Shown here one piece after another: positions 17,764-27,783 of a stretch of 64,000 nucleotides of DNA. The stretch's first letter is position 1; the number at the start of each line of letters is the position of its first letter. Both the position numbers and the translations under genes were made by a program. The stretch lies in NCBI RefSeq assembly GCF_002127265.1, contig NZ_NFUU01000001.1, positions 992,001-1,056,000 on the forward strand. Direction: 5' to 3'. A model generated the notes under the pieces. The model searched no databases and was not told where the DNA came from. It saw only the letters and a list, made by a program, of their open reading frames with translations. This DNA is from Hydrogenophaga sp. IBVHS1. GTDB taxonomy: Bacteria > Pseudomonadota > Gammaproteobacteria > Burkholderiales > Burkholderiaceae_C.

Positions 17764-19917
17764 TCAGGTCCCGATCACGCCACCGTCGTTCTTCGTGATG
17801 ACGATGGTCGCAGAGCGAGGGCGTCTGCCCGCGCCGTAGCCCGCGTTTGCTGGCCACTGGCTCTCGAACTTTGTCGCGTCGTTCACGTCGGCCATCTTTG
17901 TGTTTTCGCCGGCGTGCTGGATGTTCACGAAGATCGCTCGGCCGTCGGGCGTTTCAGTGATGCCGGTGATCTCTGCGCCCTTGGGGCCGACCAGGAAGCG
18001 CTTCAGCGTGGCCGGTGTTGGCGGCTTGCCCACGGGCGTGGTGATCTGCCTGTCGCCATAGGCAATCGTCTTGTTTGCGCCGTCGCCGCGCTGGCCGGGC
18101 AGGGCGGCCAGCAGCATGCAGTTGGTCTTGTCGGTGTAGGCACCGTCGTCGGTCTGGATCCAGCAGATGCCTGTGGCCTTGCTGAACACCAGGCCATCGG
18201 GCGATGACAGGTCGTTGTCGTCGGTGAGGTTCGACAGATTTACGCTGGCTTTGTCAGCGTCGGCTTCCGAGGCGAAGAGGTAGATGTCCCACTGGAAAGC
18301 GGCATCGGCCGGCGATTTCTCAGCCAGACGCACGATGTGGCCGTGCACGTTGCCTTTCTGCTCCTTGCCGGCCTTCTGGTCGGTGTAGACCCGCGGGTTG
18401 GCGCTGTCCACCGTGGCCAATGTGCGTGCGCTGTTGTTGGTGAGGGTGATGTAGACCTCGCCGTTCTTTGGGTTCATGCCGCCCCACTCTGGTCGGTCCA
18501 TGCGGGTGGCACCCACTGCGTCGGCGGCGAGGCGGGTGAAAACGGCCACATCGGCATCGCTCTTGAACTCAAAGTAAGAACTGCCGGCGATCACCGGGTT
18601 GTTCATCGACAGCTCCAGCCACTCGCCCGTGCCGTCGCCTTTGAAGCGGGCGACGAAGAGCGTGCCCTTGTCGAGGTACTTGTCGCCAGCGGCCAGGCGG
18701 TTGGTCGGCTTCGCGTCGGCCGGATCCCACTTGGCGGCCGAGACGAACTTGTAGATGTATTCGCCCCGCGCGTCGTCACCCATGTAGGCCACCACAGGCT
18801 GGCCGGCGCTCACGCGCGCAAAGGTGGCGTTCTCGTGGCCCATGCGGCCGAGTGCGGTGCGCTTGCGCAGCGCGGTGGTCTTGTCGTAGGGGTCGATTTC
18901 GACGATGTAGCCGAACGTGTTCATCTCGTTGCGGAAATCGTCCTTGGCGCTGGCGCCCACGGCGCTGTTGTTCCAGCGCGTGTAGGTGTCGGCACTGCCA
19001 CCGCTTTCCCATCCGTGGCGGCTGGCTGCACCAGCCCTGCGGCCGTAGCGGTTGAGGGCTTGCACCTGCTTGTCCTTCTTGCGCGCGTCGTCGTCCTTTG
19101 CGTCACGGAAGAAATAGCCGAACCAGTTCTCTTCACCAGAAATGAAGGTGCCCCAGGGGGTGCGGCCGGTGCCGCAATTGTTGAGCGTGCCACGTGCTTG
19201 TGTGCCGTCGGGGCTGTACTTCGTCACCATGTGCTCGCTGCCTCGCGCCGGGCCGTGAATGGTGACCGGCGTCATGGTCGTCACGCGTCGGTTGAACGCT
19301 GAACCCGGCTTGGTGGCCCAGGCTTTGCCGTCGGTCTGCACCTCGACTACCGAGAGCCCGTGGATCATGAGTTCCTTGTCGATTTCCGCTGCCGGACGGG
19401 GTAGGGTGGACGTGCCGCCGTTCGCGTGAATGAAAAAGGAGCTGAGCTTCTCGTCGGTGGTGGCTTCGTGGTTCATGGCCAGCAGGCCGCGCGATGCAAA
19501 GCTGTCCGAGGGTTGGCCGGCAGCGTCAAGGCCGAACCATTCGATGCCATCGTGGTGGTCACCTGCGCGGTTACCGAAGTCGGCATCGGTGCCGTCGTTT
19601 TTGTAGGCCGACGTGGCGGCAGTGAGGGAGTCACCCAGGGCGTAGATGACGCGGGCGGTGTAGCCAGGGGGCACAGTGACTTGATCGGCCACGGTTTTTG
19701 CCACAGGCGTGAACCCGAGCGCATTGACCGGAGCCACCGGGCCCGATGTGGTGGCGCAGCCACCCAGGGCAGCCGCACCACCGAGAGCTGCGGTGCCGCG
19801 CAGCAGGCCACGACGGCTCAGCCGGGTTTGCAGCACGCTGTCGAACGCGGGGTTGTGGCTGGTGTTGGAGTCTTCGTCGTTGAAGTGGGCGTTGGGGCGG
19901 ATGGTGTCGTGGGGCAT
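17764..19917 (-). CDS. phoX: PhoX family alkaline phosphatase (DUF839), Tat-exported, copy 1
   Basis: A 717-aa phosphatase that releases phosphate from organic esters in the periplasm using Ca/Fe cofactors. A Tat signal is visible (SRRGLLRGTAALGGAAALGG at about residues 34-53) with a Cys directly after it. Family motifs include RAGDHHDGIEWFG, the metal-ligand region SGEENWFGYF, and DRPEWGGMNPKNGEVYITLTNNS. Near the C-terminus are the SPDGLVFSKATGICWIQTDD segment and a final RPRSATIVITKNDGG. A well-formed Pho box 40-70 bp upstream predicts PhoB activation under phosphate limitation. It is paralogous to the gene at 31473-33725. Confidence 0.92.
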   Translation of the reverse strand: MPHDTIRPNAHFNDEDSNTSHNPAFDSVLQTRLSRRGLLRGTAALGGAAALGGCATTSGPVAPVNALGFTPVAKTVADQVTVPPGYTARVIYALGDSLTAATSAYKNDGTDADFGNRAGDHHDGIEWFGLDAAGQPSDSFASRGLLAMNHEATTDEKLSSFFIHANGGTSTLPRPAAEIDKELMIHGLSVVEVQTDGKAWATKPGSAFNRRVTTMTPVTIHGPARGSEHMVTKYSPDGTQARGTLNNCGTGRTPWGTFISGEENWFGYFFRDAKDDDARKKDKQVQALNRYGRRAGAASRHGWESGGSADTYTRWNNSAVGASAKDDFRNEMNTFGYIVEIDPYDKTTALRKRTALGRMGHENATFARVSAGQPVVAYMGDDARGEYIYKFVSAAKWDPADAKPTNRLAAGDKYLDKGTLFVARFKGDGTGEWLELSMNNPVIAGSSYFEFKSDADVAVFTRLAADAVGATRMDRPEWGGMNPKNGEVYITLTNNSARTLATVDSANPRVYTDQKAGKEQKGNVHGHIVRLAEKSPADAAFQWDIYLFASEADADKASVNLSNLTDDNDLSSPDGLVFSKATGICWIQTDDGAYTDKTNCMLLAALPGQRGDGANKTIAYGDRQITTPVGKPPTPATLKRFLVGPKGAEITGITETPDGRAIFVNIQHAGENTKMADVNDATKFESQWPANAGYGAGRRPRSATIVITKNDGGVIGT

Positions 19918-19955
19918 GGCAAATGACCTTGGGTGAATGAATCACCACGGATCAT

Positions 19956-19984
19956 GTGCAATCTGCGTGAAAGTCTGGTGACAG
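19956..19984 (-). promoter_or_regulatory. Pho box upstream of phoX copy 1
   Basis: Read on the minus strand: CTGTCAC, 4 bp, CTTTCAC, 4 bp, ATTGCAC. These are three 7-bp units with an 11-bp period. The first two match the PhoB consensus direct repeat closely. The site ends 38 bp before the phoX start codon, suitable for replacing the -35 element. Confidence 0.82.
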
Positions 19985-20028
19985 TACATCACCCGGTCTG
20001 GGCCTTCGAGTCGATCTTTTGGCGAGAT

Positions 20029-21819
20029 TCAGTTTTCTGAAGTCGCCCCTTCGGGCGCCTTGCTGACCAGCCTGGAGAGAGCCGCGAACCCGATCGGCGG
20101 AACGGTCAGCCAGGGCAGGGTGAACAGCCGCCTGGCCAGGCCGGCGGTCATGCGCTCGATCTGCTTGCGTTCACCCGCGAGCCGTGCGGACAACAAGGGA
20201 TCGTGCGTGCCAGCCGCCAGCACGCTCTTGTTGAGCACCCAGGCATAGGGCTCGATCTTCGCGCGGCGAAGATCGTCCTGCAGCGCAGCCGCCTGCGAGA
20301 CGGGCGTCACTTCGGGCAAGGTGACCAGGATGATCCTGGTGTAGTTCGCATCCTGAAGCCTCATCAATGGCGTGACGATGCGGGCCGCTCCGTGCCCTTC
20401 GAACTCGCGCGTCATTTGTCGGTGGTAGGCGCCCGTGGCGTCCATCAGCAGCATGGAATGGCCCGTCGGTGCGGTGTCGAGCACCACGAAGGCGCTTCGG
20501 CCTTCGCCGACGATGCGCGAGAACGCATGGAAGACAGCCACCTCTTCTGTGCAGGGCGATTGCAGGTCCTCCAGCAGCAGGGCCTGTTCCGCTGGGTCGA
20601 GATCGGGCGAGCGGGTCGCCATTATCTTGTCGATGTAGCGCTGCGTTTCAACCTTGGGGTCGATCCGGCTCACCTTCAAACCCGGCACATCGCCGCTCAA
20701 GGTGCCCGACAGATGGGCGGCGGGATCGGTGGTGCTCAGGTGCACCGTCTTGCCGCGCTGCACCAGACCCAGTGCCAGTGCCGCAGCAACGGTGGTCTTG
20801 CCGACACCGCCCTTGCCCATCACCATCACGAGTCCGTGGTCTGCTGCGGCCAGGTCGTCTGCCAGAGCGTCCAGCCCTTGAACCTGTGTCGGGTTTTCCG
20901 CAGCGGCGATCGGATGGGGCGTGACCGGATGATGGGTGCCCGGTTTCAACAGGGCCCGCAGAGCCGGCAGGCCGACCGTGTCAAAGGGTCGAAGGGGCAC
21001 GAGGTCTTGTGGCAATGCGCGCAGGGCCTCGGGCATCTCATCCAGCGCCTGCTTGCCCAGGTCTTCGATGGCACAGGCCACTGCATCGGTGCGATCGCTG
21101 GCATGGAACACGCCATTGATGGCCAGTCGCTGGTTGCCCAGTCCCAGCCCGTGGAGTTCTTCCGACGTGCGTGCGGCTTCGCCCATGGCCCCCTTGTCCG
21201 GGCGTGTCACCAGAATCACCGTGGTCCGTGCGGGATCGCTCAGGGCTTCGAGCGCTGCCTTGAACCGAAGCTCCTGCATCTTCAGTCCGGAATGCGGGCC
21301 TAAACAGGAAGCGCCTCGGTCGTTGCCTTGCAGAAACCCGGTCCAGGCTTTCGGAAGGCTGAGCAGACGCAGGGTGTGACCGGTGGGTGCCGTGTCGAAG
21401 ACGATGTGGTCGTAGTGTTCTGCGCCATCGGACAGCAGGGAAGAAAACTCATCGAAGGAGGCGATTTCCGTGGTGCACGCGCCAGACAACTGCTCGCGCA
21501 CGTTGGATCGCTCTTCTTCACTGCTCTCCGCGTTCATTTGTCCCAGCACCCGCTGGCGATAGGACTCTGCCGCGGTATCGGGGTCGATGTTCAGCACCGA
21601 CAGGCCAGGCGCGCCGGGTACAGGCACGGGGGTGTTGCGAAGTTCGATGCCCAACATTTCGTCGAGGTTCGACGCGGCATCGGTGCTGACGAGCAACACC
21701 TTCTTGCCCCTGTCCGCCAGGCTCAGGGCCGCCGCCGTGGAGAGGGACGTCTTGCCGACGCCGCCTTTGCCTGTGAAGAAAAGATGCCGGGTGGGCTGCA
21801 GCAAAAATCCAGCTTCCAT
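20029..21819 (-). CDS. arsA: Arsenite efflux pump ATPase ArsA
   Basis: A 596-aa duplicated P-loop ATPase that energises arsenite export when bound to a membrane pump. Both halves are complete: GKGGVGKT at residues 17-24 and again in the second half (VMGKGGVGKTTVAAAL). The three As(III)-binding cysteines have their normal contexts: ACTTEIASFDEF (Cys115), SCLGPHSGL, and SPCTEEVAVFHAF. Two DTAPTGH signal-transduction motifs are present. It is divergent from the gapdh-arsJ operon, with an operator-like palindrome between. No arsB or arsD is in the window, so its partner is probably the Acr3 pump at 25082. Confidence 0.95.
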   Translation of the reverse strand: MEAGFLLQPTRHLFFTGKGGVGKTSLSTAAALSLADRGKKVLLVSTDAASNLDEMLGIELRNTPVPVPGAPGLSVLNIDPDTAAESYRQRVLGQMNAESSEEERSNVREQLSGACTTEIASFDEFSSLLSDGAEHYDHIVFDTAPTGHTLRLLSLPKAWTGFLQGNDRGASCLGPHSGLKMQELRFKAALEALSDPARTTVILVTRPDKGAMGEAARTSEELHGLGLGNQRLAINGVFHASDRTDAVACAIEDLGKQALDEMPEALRALPQDLVPLRPFDTVGLPALRALLKPGTHHPVTPHPIAAAENPTQVQGLDALADDLAAADHGLVMVMGKGGVGKTTVAAALALGLVQRGKTVHLSTTDPAAHLSGTLSGDVPGLKVSRIDPKVETQRYIDKIMATRSPDLDPAEQALLLEDLQSPCTEEVAVFHAFSRIVGEGRSAFVVLDTAPTGHSMLLMDATGAYHRQMTREFEGHGAARIVTPLMRLQDANYTRIILVTLPEVTPVSQAAALQDDLRRAKIEPYAWVLNKSVLAAGTHDPLLSARLAGERKQIERMTAGLARRLFTLPWLTVPPIGFAALSRLVSKAPEGATSEN

Positions 21820-21853
21820 ATCGATCCCTGTCTTGGGCTTGTCACAAAGCCAT

Positions 21854-21881
21854 GAAATAATTCAACAATTATTGAAATAAT
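21854..21881. promoter_or_regulatory. Probable ArsR operator between arsA and the ars operon
   Basis: A 16-bp palindrome TTCAACAATTATTGAA (21861-21876, one mismatched pair) lies in an A/T-rich island. It is flanked on both sides by the direct repeat GAAATAAT (21854-21861 and 21874-21881). TTCAA-N6-TTGAA is the kind of site bound by ArsR dimers. Its place in the 82-bp divergent gap allows one repressor to control arsA and the gapdh-arsJ-arsR operon together. Confidence 0.72.
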
Positions 21882-21901
21882 GTAGCACCCGGAGCAACAC
21901 C

Positions 21902-22945
21902 ATGAAAGTGGGCATCAACGGCATGGGCCGCATCGGACGGCTGGCGCTTCGCGCCGCACTGGGCGCCGCCGAGCGGCAAGACGACGACCCGCGCGCGGGT
22001 AACCGACTGGAGGTGGTTCACCTCAACGAAATCAAGGGCGGGGCGGCGGCCACCGCGCACCTGCTGGCCTTCGACAGTGTGCAGGGCAAGTGGCGGGCAG
22101 ACATCGCCGCCGAAGGCGATGACGCGATCCGCGTCGACGGGACGCGCATGTCGTTCAGCGCGCATGGCACGGCGGCCGAGATTCCCTGGGGTGACCTGGG
22201 CGTGGACGTGGTGCTGGAGTGCACCGGCAAGTTCCTCACACCAGAGACGCTTCAGGGCCACCTGGACCGGGGCGCGAGGCGCGTGATCGTGGCCGCACCG
22301 GTGAAGGTGGGCGGGGTGCTGAACATCGTGGTGGGTGTGAACCACACGCAGTACGACCCGGCGCGGGACCGCATCGTCACCGCCGCGTCGTGCACCACCA
22401 ATTGCCTGGCGCCGGTGGTGCAGGTGGTGCACGAGGTCATCGGCATTCGCCACGGTCAGATCACCACGCTGCACAACCCCACCAACACCAACCTGGTGGT
22501 CGATGCGCCCCACAAGGATCTGCGCCGCGCTCGCAGTGCCCTGATGAGCCTGGCGCCCACCACCACGGGCAGCGCCACCGCCATCGCGCTCATTTACCCC
22601 GAGCTCAAGGGCAAGCTCAACGGCCACGCGGTGCGCGTGCCGGCGCTCAACGCCTCGCTCACCGATTGCGTGTTCGAGCTGAAGCGCGAGACGACGGCGG
22701 AGGAAGTGAACGGCTTGTTTGAGAAGGCCGCCAAAGGTTCACTCGCTGGCATCCTGGGTTACGAAACCCGCCCGCTGGTCAGCGTCGATTACGCGCGAGA
22801 CACACGCAGCTCCATCGTGGACGCGCTCTCCACCATGGTGACCGACGGCACGCTGCTGAAGGTGTACGCCTGGTACGACAACGAGATGGGCTATGCCTGC
22901 CGCATGGTCGATCTGGCCTGTCACATGAACGACGTGGGCATCTGA
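21902..22945 (+). CDS. ArsJ-associated glyceraldehyde-3-phosphate dehydrogenase
   Basis: A 347-aa GAPDH. The NAD-binding start [18 protein letters not shown] and catalytic [12 protein letters not shown] (Cys about residue 164) are intact. In arsenic operons this enzyme, using arsenate instead of phosphate, makes 1-arseno-3-phosphoglycerate, which ArsJ exports; it is therefore a detoxification enzyme rather than the glycolytic GAPDH. The start has GGAG 8 nt upstream. arsJ begins one base after its stop codon. The assignment to arsenic metabolism rests on the neighbours. Confidence 0.92.
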   Translation: MKVGINGMGRIGRLALRAALGAAERQDDDPRAGNRLEVVHLNEIKGGAAATAHLLAFDSVQGKWRADIAAEGDDAIRVDGTRMSFSAHGTAAEIPWGDLGVDVVLECTGKFLTPETLQGHLDRGARRVIVAAPVKVGGVLNIVVGVNHTQYDPARDRIVTAASCTTNCLAPVVQVVHEVIGIRHGQITTLHNPTNTNLVVDAPHKDLRRARSALMSLAPTTTGSATAIALIYPELKGKLNGHAVRVPALNASLTDCVFELKRETTAEEVNGLFEKAAKGSLAGILGYETRPLVSVDYARDTRSSIVDALSTMVTDGTLLKVYAWYDNEMGYACRMVDLACHMNDVGI

Positions 22946-22946
22946 C

Positions 22947-24206
22947 ATGCAGCACGCCGCGCGCAACTACGCCATCGTCACCGCCGCCTATTGGGGCTTC
23001 ACGCTCACCGACGGCGCGCTGCGCATGCTGGTGCTGCTGCATTTCTACAAGCTAGGGTACTCGCCGTTCGCGCTGGCGTTCCTGTTCCTGCTGTACGAAG
23101 CGGCGGGCGTGCTGGCCAACCTCATCGGCGGGTGGCTGGCCACGCGCTACGGCATCACGCGCATGCTCACCGTGGGGCTGGTCACGCAGATTATTGGTTT
23201 TACGCTGCTCTCCCTGCTGAATCCCGCGTGGACGGCGGCCATGTCGGTGGCCTGGGTGGTGCTGGCTCAGGGCATCTGCGGTGTGGCGAAAGACCTCACC
23301 AAGACCGCCAGCAAATCGGCGATCAAGGTGACCTCGGCCCAGGCGAAGGAACAGGGTTCGGGCCAGCTGTTCAAGTGGGTGGCGTGGTTCACTGGCAGCA
23401 AGAATGCCATGAAGGGCGTGGGCTTTTTTCTCGGTGGCTTGATGCTGGAGGCGATCGGCTTCCAGGCTTCGCTGTGGTGCATGGCAGCTTTGCTGGCGCT
23501 CGTGCTGGCGGGCGTGGTGAGCTCGCTGCCGGCCATGATGGGCAAGAGCAAGGCATCGAAATCGGCGAAAGAACTCTTTGCCAAGAACGCCGGCATCAAC
23601 GCGCTGGCGGCGGCCCGTGTGGTGCTGTTCGGCGCGCGGGATGTGTGGTTCGTGGTGGGCGTGCCGGTGTTCCTGTATTCACAGGGCTGGACCTTCACCA
23701 TGGTCGGTGGCTTCCTCGCGGCCTGGACCATTGGCTACGGCATGGTGCAGGCGCTCGCGCCTCAGCTGGTGCGCCGCAGCGCCGATGGCCTGAGCACCGA
23801 GGTGCCGGCCGCGCGCCTGTGGTCTGCGCTGCTGGCGGTGGTGCCCATCGGCATCGCTGTGGCGGTCTACCTGCAGGTGCCGAACCTGGAGTGGGTGGTG
23901 GTGGGCGGGCTCGGCCTTTTCGGCTTCGCCTTCGCGGTCAATTCTTCCGTGCACTCTTACTTGATCCTCGCGTACGCCGGCTCCGAGAAGGCCGCGGAAG
24001 ACGTGGGCTTCTACTACGCCGCCAACGCGCTGGGCCGGTTCATGGGCACGCTGCTTTCTGGCCTGCTGTACCAGTGGGGTGGCCTGCTCTACGCGCTCAC
24101 CGGTTCGGCCGTGATGCTGATCACCTGCTGGCTGATCACGCTGCGCCTGCCTCTCAGGAAACAGGCGCAAGTTTCCATTTCACGGAAGGAGCTGCTCCAT
24201 GAATGA
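22947..24206 (+). CDS. arsJ: Organoarsenical efflux MFS transporter ArsJ
   Basis: A 419-aa major facilitator protein with about 12 hydrophobic segments. It starts with the ArsJ-like MQHAARNYAIVTAAYWGFTL and contains an internal RYGITRML loop between helices. It exports the unstable 1-arseno-3-phosphoglycerate made by the preceding GAPDH, giving pentavalent arsenic resistance without prior reduction. It overlaps arsR by 8 bp (ATGAATGA), so the two are translationally coupled. Confidence 0.93.
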   Translation: MQHAARNYAIVTAAYWGFTLTDGALRMLVLLHFYKLGYSPFALAFLFLLYEAAGVLANLIGGWLATRYGITRMLTVGLVTQIIGFTLLSLLNPAWTAAMSVAWVVLAQGICGVAKDLTKTASKSAIKVTSAQAKEQGSGQLFKWVAWFTGSKNAMKGVGFFLGGLMLEAIGFQASLWCMAALLALVLAGVVSSLPAMMGKSKASKSAKELFAKNAGINALAAARVVLFGARDVWFVVGVPVFLYSQGWTFTMVGGFLAAWTIGYGMVQALAPQLVRRSADGLSTEVPAARLWSALLAVVPIGIAVAVYLQVPNLEWVVVGGLGLFGFAFAVNSSVHSYLILAYAGSEKAAEDVGFYYAANALGRFMGTLLSGLLYQWGGLLYALTGSAVMLITCWLITLRLPLRKQAQVSISRKELLHE

Positions 24207-24525
24207 AGCTGAGGTGGTTCGCGCCCTCGGGGCGCTTGCTCAGGAAACGCGTTTGCGCATTTTCCGCATGCTCGTGGTGGCCGGCCCCAAGGGCGTGCTG
24301 CCGGGCCACATGGCCGAGGAACTGGGCACCTCGCCCACCGCCATCTCGTTTCACCTCAAGGAGCTGGTGCATGCCGGTCTGGCCACCAGCGAGCGCGATG
24401 GCCGCCACCTGATATACCGCGCGCAGTTCACACAGATGAACACGCTGCTGGGCTTTCTCACCGCGCATTGCTGCGAAGGGCAGCCGTGCGAAGTCAACAC
24501 GGTCGTGTGCAACGACTGCCCCTAA
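24199..24525 (+). CDS. arsR: Arsenical resistance repressor ArsR
   Basis: A 108-aa winged-helix repressor of the ArsR/SmtB family. The recognition helix is in SPTAISFHLKELVHAGLA (about residues 45-62). The inducer site is not the classic CxC of the plasmid-type ArsR. Instead a C-terminal cluster is present (Cys91, Cys92, Cys97, then Cys104 and Cys107), close to the CC-x5-C site of the Acidithiobacillus-type ArsR. It probably represses its own operon and arsA through the palindrome at 21861-21876, and leaves DNA when As(III) binds. Confidence 0.93.
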   Translation: MNEAEVVRALGALAQETRLRIFRMLVVAGPKGVLPGHMAEELGTSPTAISFHLKELVHAGLATSERDGRHLIYRAQFTQMNTLLGFLTAHCCEGQPCEVNTVVCNDCP

Positions 24526-24549
24526 CGTCCTCCCCACCGAAAGGTTCAC

Positions 24550-25050
24550 ATGTCGAAGTCTTCGTACAACGTGCTCTTCATCTGCACGGGCAATTCAGCG
24601 CGCAGCATCATGGCCGAAGCCATTCTCAACCAGCAGGGCGCCGGGCGCTTTCGCGCGTACAGCGCGGGCAGTCATCCTGCCGGCGAGGTGAATCCCCACG
24701 CCATCGAACTGCTGGAGCGCAACCGCTTCAAGACGGAAGGCCTTCGCAGCAAGAACTGGAGCGAGTTCGCCGCGCTTGACGCCCCGCACATGGACTTCGT
24801 GCTCACGGTGTGCGACAAGGCTGCGGGCGAGGTCTGTCCGGTCTGGCCGGGGCAGCCGATGTCTGCGCACTGGGGGGTTGAAGATCCTGCGTCGGTCAGG
24901 GGCAGCGAGGAAGTGGTGCTCCGAGCGTTTGCCGATGCCTTCATGGTATTGAACCGCCGCATCGCGCTGCTGACGGTGCTGCCCTTTGAAAAGCTGGACA
25001 AGCTCGCGCTCAACAAGGAGCTGGCCGACATCGGCCGCGTCAAGAGCTGA
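24550..25050 (+). CDS. arsC: Arsenate reductase ArsC, low-molecular-weight phosphatase type
   Basis: A 166-aa enzyme that reduces arsenate to arsenite. The phosphatase-like P-loop is ICTGNSARS with Cys12 and Arg18 in CX5R. Two further cysteines, Cys88 and Cys96 ([14 protein letters not shown]), are placed to form the redox relay. This is the thioredoxin-type family rather than the glutaredoxin-linked ArsC. It lies 24 bp after arsR and 31 bp before acr3, so arsenite made here is the substrate for the next gene product. Confidence 0.9.
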   Translation: MSKSSYNVLFICTGNSARSIMAEAILNQQGAGRFRAYSAGSHPAGEVNPHAIELLERNRFKTEGLRSKNWSEFAALDAPHMDFVLTVCDKAAGEVCPVWPGQPMSAHWGVEDPASVRGSEEVVLRAFADAFMVLNRRIALLTVLPFEKLDKLALNKELADIGRVKS

Positions 25051-25081
25051 GACACTTCCAGTTTTTCAGGGGCATTGCGGC

Positions 25082-26107
<1,026 letters not shown>

Positions 26108-26113
26108 CCGCGC

Positions 26114-26830
26114 ATGCTCCACGCCGACTTGCCCCAGGTGAACGCGGAAGCGTTCGAGGTGCCCGATGCAAAGCGGCTGCGCGCTCCCCAGGCCTCCAGT
26201 CACGCTCCCCGCATCCTGCTGCTTTATGGCTCGCTGCGTACGCGGTCCTTCAGCCGGCTGGTGGTGGAAGAATCGGTTCGTCTGTTGCAGGCCATGGGCG
26301 CCGAGACGCGGGTGTTCAATCCCAGCGGCCTGCCGCTGCCGGACGACGCACCCGAAACCCATCCCAAGGTGGTCGAGCTTCGCGGGCTCGCTGCCTGGGC
26401 CGAGGGCATGGTGTGGTGCTCACCGGAGCGCCATGGCGCCATGACCGGCATCATGAAGGCGCAGATCGACTGGATCCCGCTCTCTTTGGGCGCCGTGCGG
26501 CCCACGCAGGGCAAGACGCTGGCGTTGATGCAGGTCAGCGGTGGATCGCAGTCGTTCAATGCCGTGAACCAGATGCGCGTGCTGGGCCGCTGGATGCGCA
26601 TGATCACCATCCCCAACCAGTCGTCGATTGCCAAGGCGTTCCAGGAGTTCGACGAAAACGATCGCCTCAAGCCCTCGCCCTACCACGACCGCGTGGTGGA
26701 CGTGCTGGAAGAACTGGTGAAGTTCACCCTGCTCACGCGCGATGTGGCGCCGTACCTCGTGGATCGCTACAGCGAGCGCAAGGAAAGCGCCGAGCAGCTC
26801 ATGCGTCGAGTGAACCAGTCGGCCATCTGA
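26114..26830 (+). CDS. arsH: Arsenical resistance flavoprotein ArsH
   Basis: A 238-aa NADPH-dependent FMN reductase-like protein that oxidises trivalent organoarsenicals. Seen are the FMN-phosphate loop [14 protein letters not shown] (near residue 38) and the ArsH signature [22 protein letters not shown]. The C-terminal helical tail ([16 protein letters not shown]) is also typical. It starts 6 bp after acr3 and ends the operon. It is convergent with the phosphatidylserine decarboxylase gene, 1 bp from its stop. Confidence 0.94.
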   Translation: MLHADLPQVNAEAFEVPDAKRLRAPQASSHAPRILLLYGSLRTRSFSRLVVEESVRLLQAMGAETRVFNPSGLPLPDDAPETHPKVVELRGLAAWAEGMVWCSPERHGAMTGIMKAQIDWIPLSLGAVRPTQGKTLALMQVSGGSQSFNAVNQMRVLGRWMRMITIPNQSSIAKAFQEFDENDRLKPSPYHDRVVDVLEELVKFTLLTRDVAPYLVDRYSERKESAEQLMRRVNQSAI

Positions 26831-26831
26831 C

Positions 26832-27722
26832 TCAAGCTGCCGCGCGCCGCAGCAGGGCCTCGCCCATGCGGATGCGGTGGCCGGCTTCCACGCCGTTGGC
26901 CAGCGCGAACCCGGGCGGGGTGAACACCAGAATGGTCGAGCCGTGCTCGAACCATCCCATTTCCTCTCCCTTGTCGTAGCGGGCGTTGCAGAGCAGCTGG
27001 TGCGGTCCCCGGTACTGCGCGTTGAGTGCCACGTCCACCGCCCGCAGCCGCATGCTGGCCACCAGAATCGCGGCCACGGGCACCAGCAGCAGCGGAGTGC
27101 CGTCGTCCAGGCGGGCATGCAGGGCTGCGCGTTCGTTCTTGCAGAAGAGTCTTTCGATGCGCTTCAACGCAATGGGGTTCACGTTCCAGGTGTCGCCGCT
27201 GTGGTACGTCAAGTGCGTCAGCGTGAGCGGGGTCGGCGCGTGGAAGCGGTGGTACATGCTGGAGGTCAGGCGCAGCGTGACGTAGCTGCCGCCACGCAGG
27301 TTGTCGATCATGGCGCGGGCGGGAGCGCCATGACCCAGCAGATCGGTCAGCGGGTAGGGGAAGCCCTTGGCCTGGAACACCTGCGCCGCTGGGTCTTCGC
27401 CAATGCGCCCACACGCACCCACGATCGCATCGCAGGGGCTCACCAGCGCATCGGGGCTCGGGTCGAGCGGGCGCGCGCCGGGTTTGAGTTCCCGCACGAA
27501 GCAGTCGTGCAGGCTGTCGAACGAAGTCTTCTTCGCTTCACTCAGGTCGATGTCGGTGAAGGTGCGCCACACCGCCATGGAAGCATCGCGCACCCAGGGG
27601 TTACGGATGCGGCTGAACCAGCCCATGAAACGCGTGAGTGCGGCGCGAGGCACCCGGTTGGTGAGCAGGAAGTTGATGTCCTCGTTCAAGGCTAGGCGCT
27701 GCAGTTGTCTTGAAATGTTCAT
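26832..27722 (-). CDS. psd: Phosphatidylserine decarboxylase proenzyme
   Basis: A 296-aa pyruvoyl enzyme that makes phosphatidylethanolamine from phosphatidylserine at the inner membrane. The self-cleavage motif HGST lies near residues 260-263, so a small C-terminal alpha chain of about 35 residues would be released. Other motifs are SPCDAIVGACGRI and SSMYHRFHAPTPLTLTHLTYHSGDTWNVNP, where the metal/active-site His is. The Met at 27722 starts the conserved N-terminus. It is divergent from the class III aminotransferase (61 bp between starts). It may be a second, accessory Psd; whether another exists in the genome cannot be seen. Confidence 0.87.
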   Translation of the reverse strand: MNISRQLQRLALNEDINFLLTNRVPRAALTRFMGWFSRIRNPWVRDASMAVWRTFTDIDLSEAKKTSFDSLHDCFVRELKPGARPLDPSPDALVSPCDAIVGACGRIGEDPAAQVFQAKGFPYPLTDLLGHGAPARAMIDNLRGGSYVTLRLTSSMYHRFHAPTPLTLTHLTYHSGDTWNVNPIALKRIERLFCKNERAALHARLDDGTPLLLVPVAAILVASMRLRAVDVALNAQYRGPHQLLCNARYDKGEEMGWFEHGSTILVFTPPGFALANGVEAGHRIRMGEALLRRAAA

Positions 27723-27783
27723 GTGTGCGTCATGTGGTCGACCTACAAACGACACACATCCACCGCTCGGGAGCGTTTGCCGC

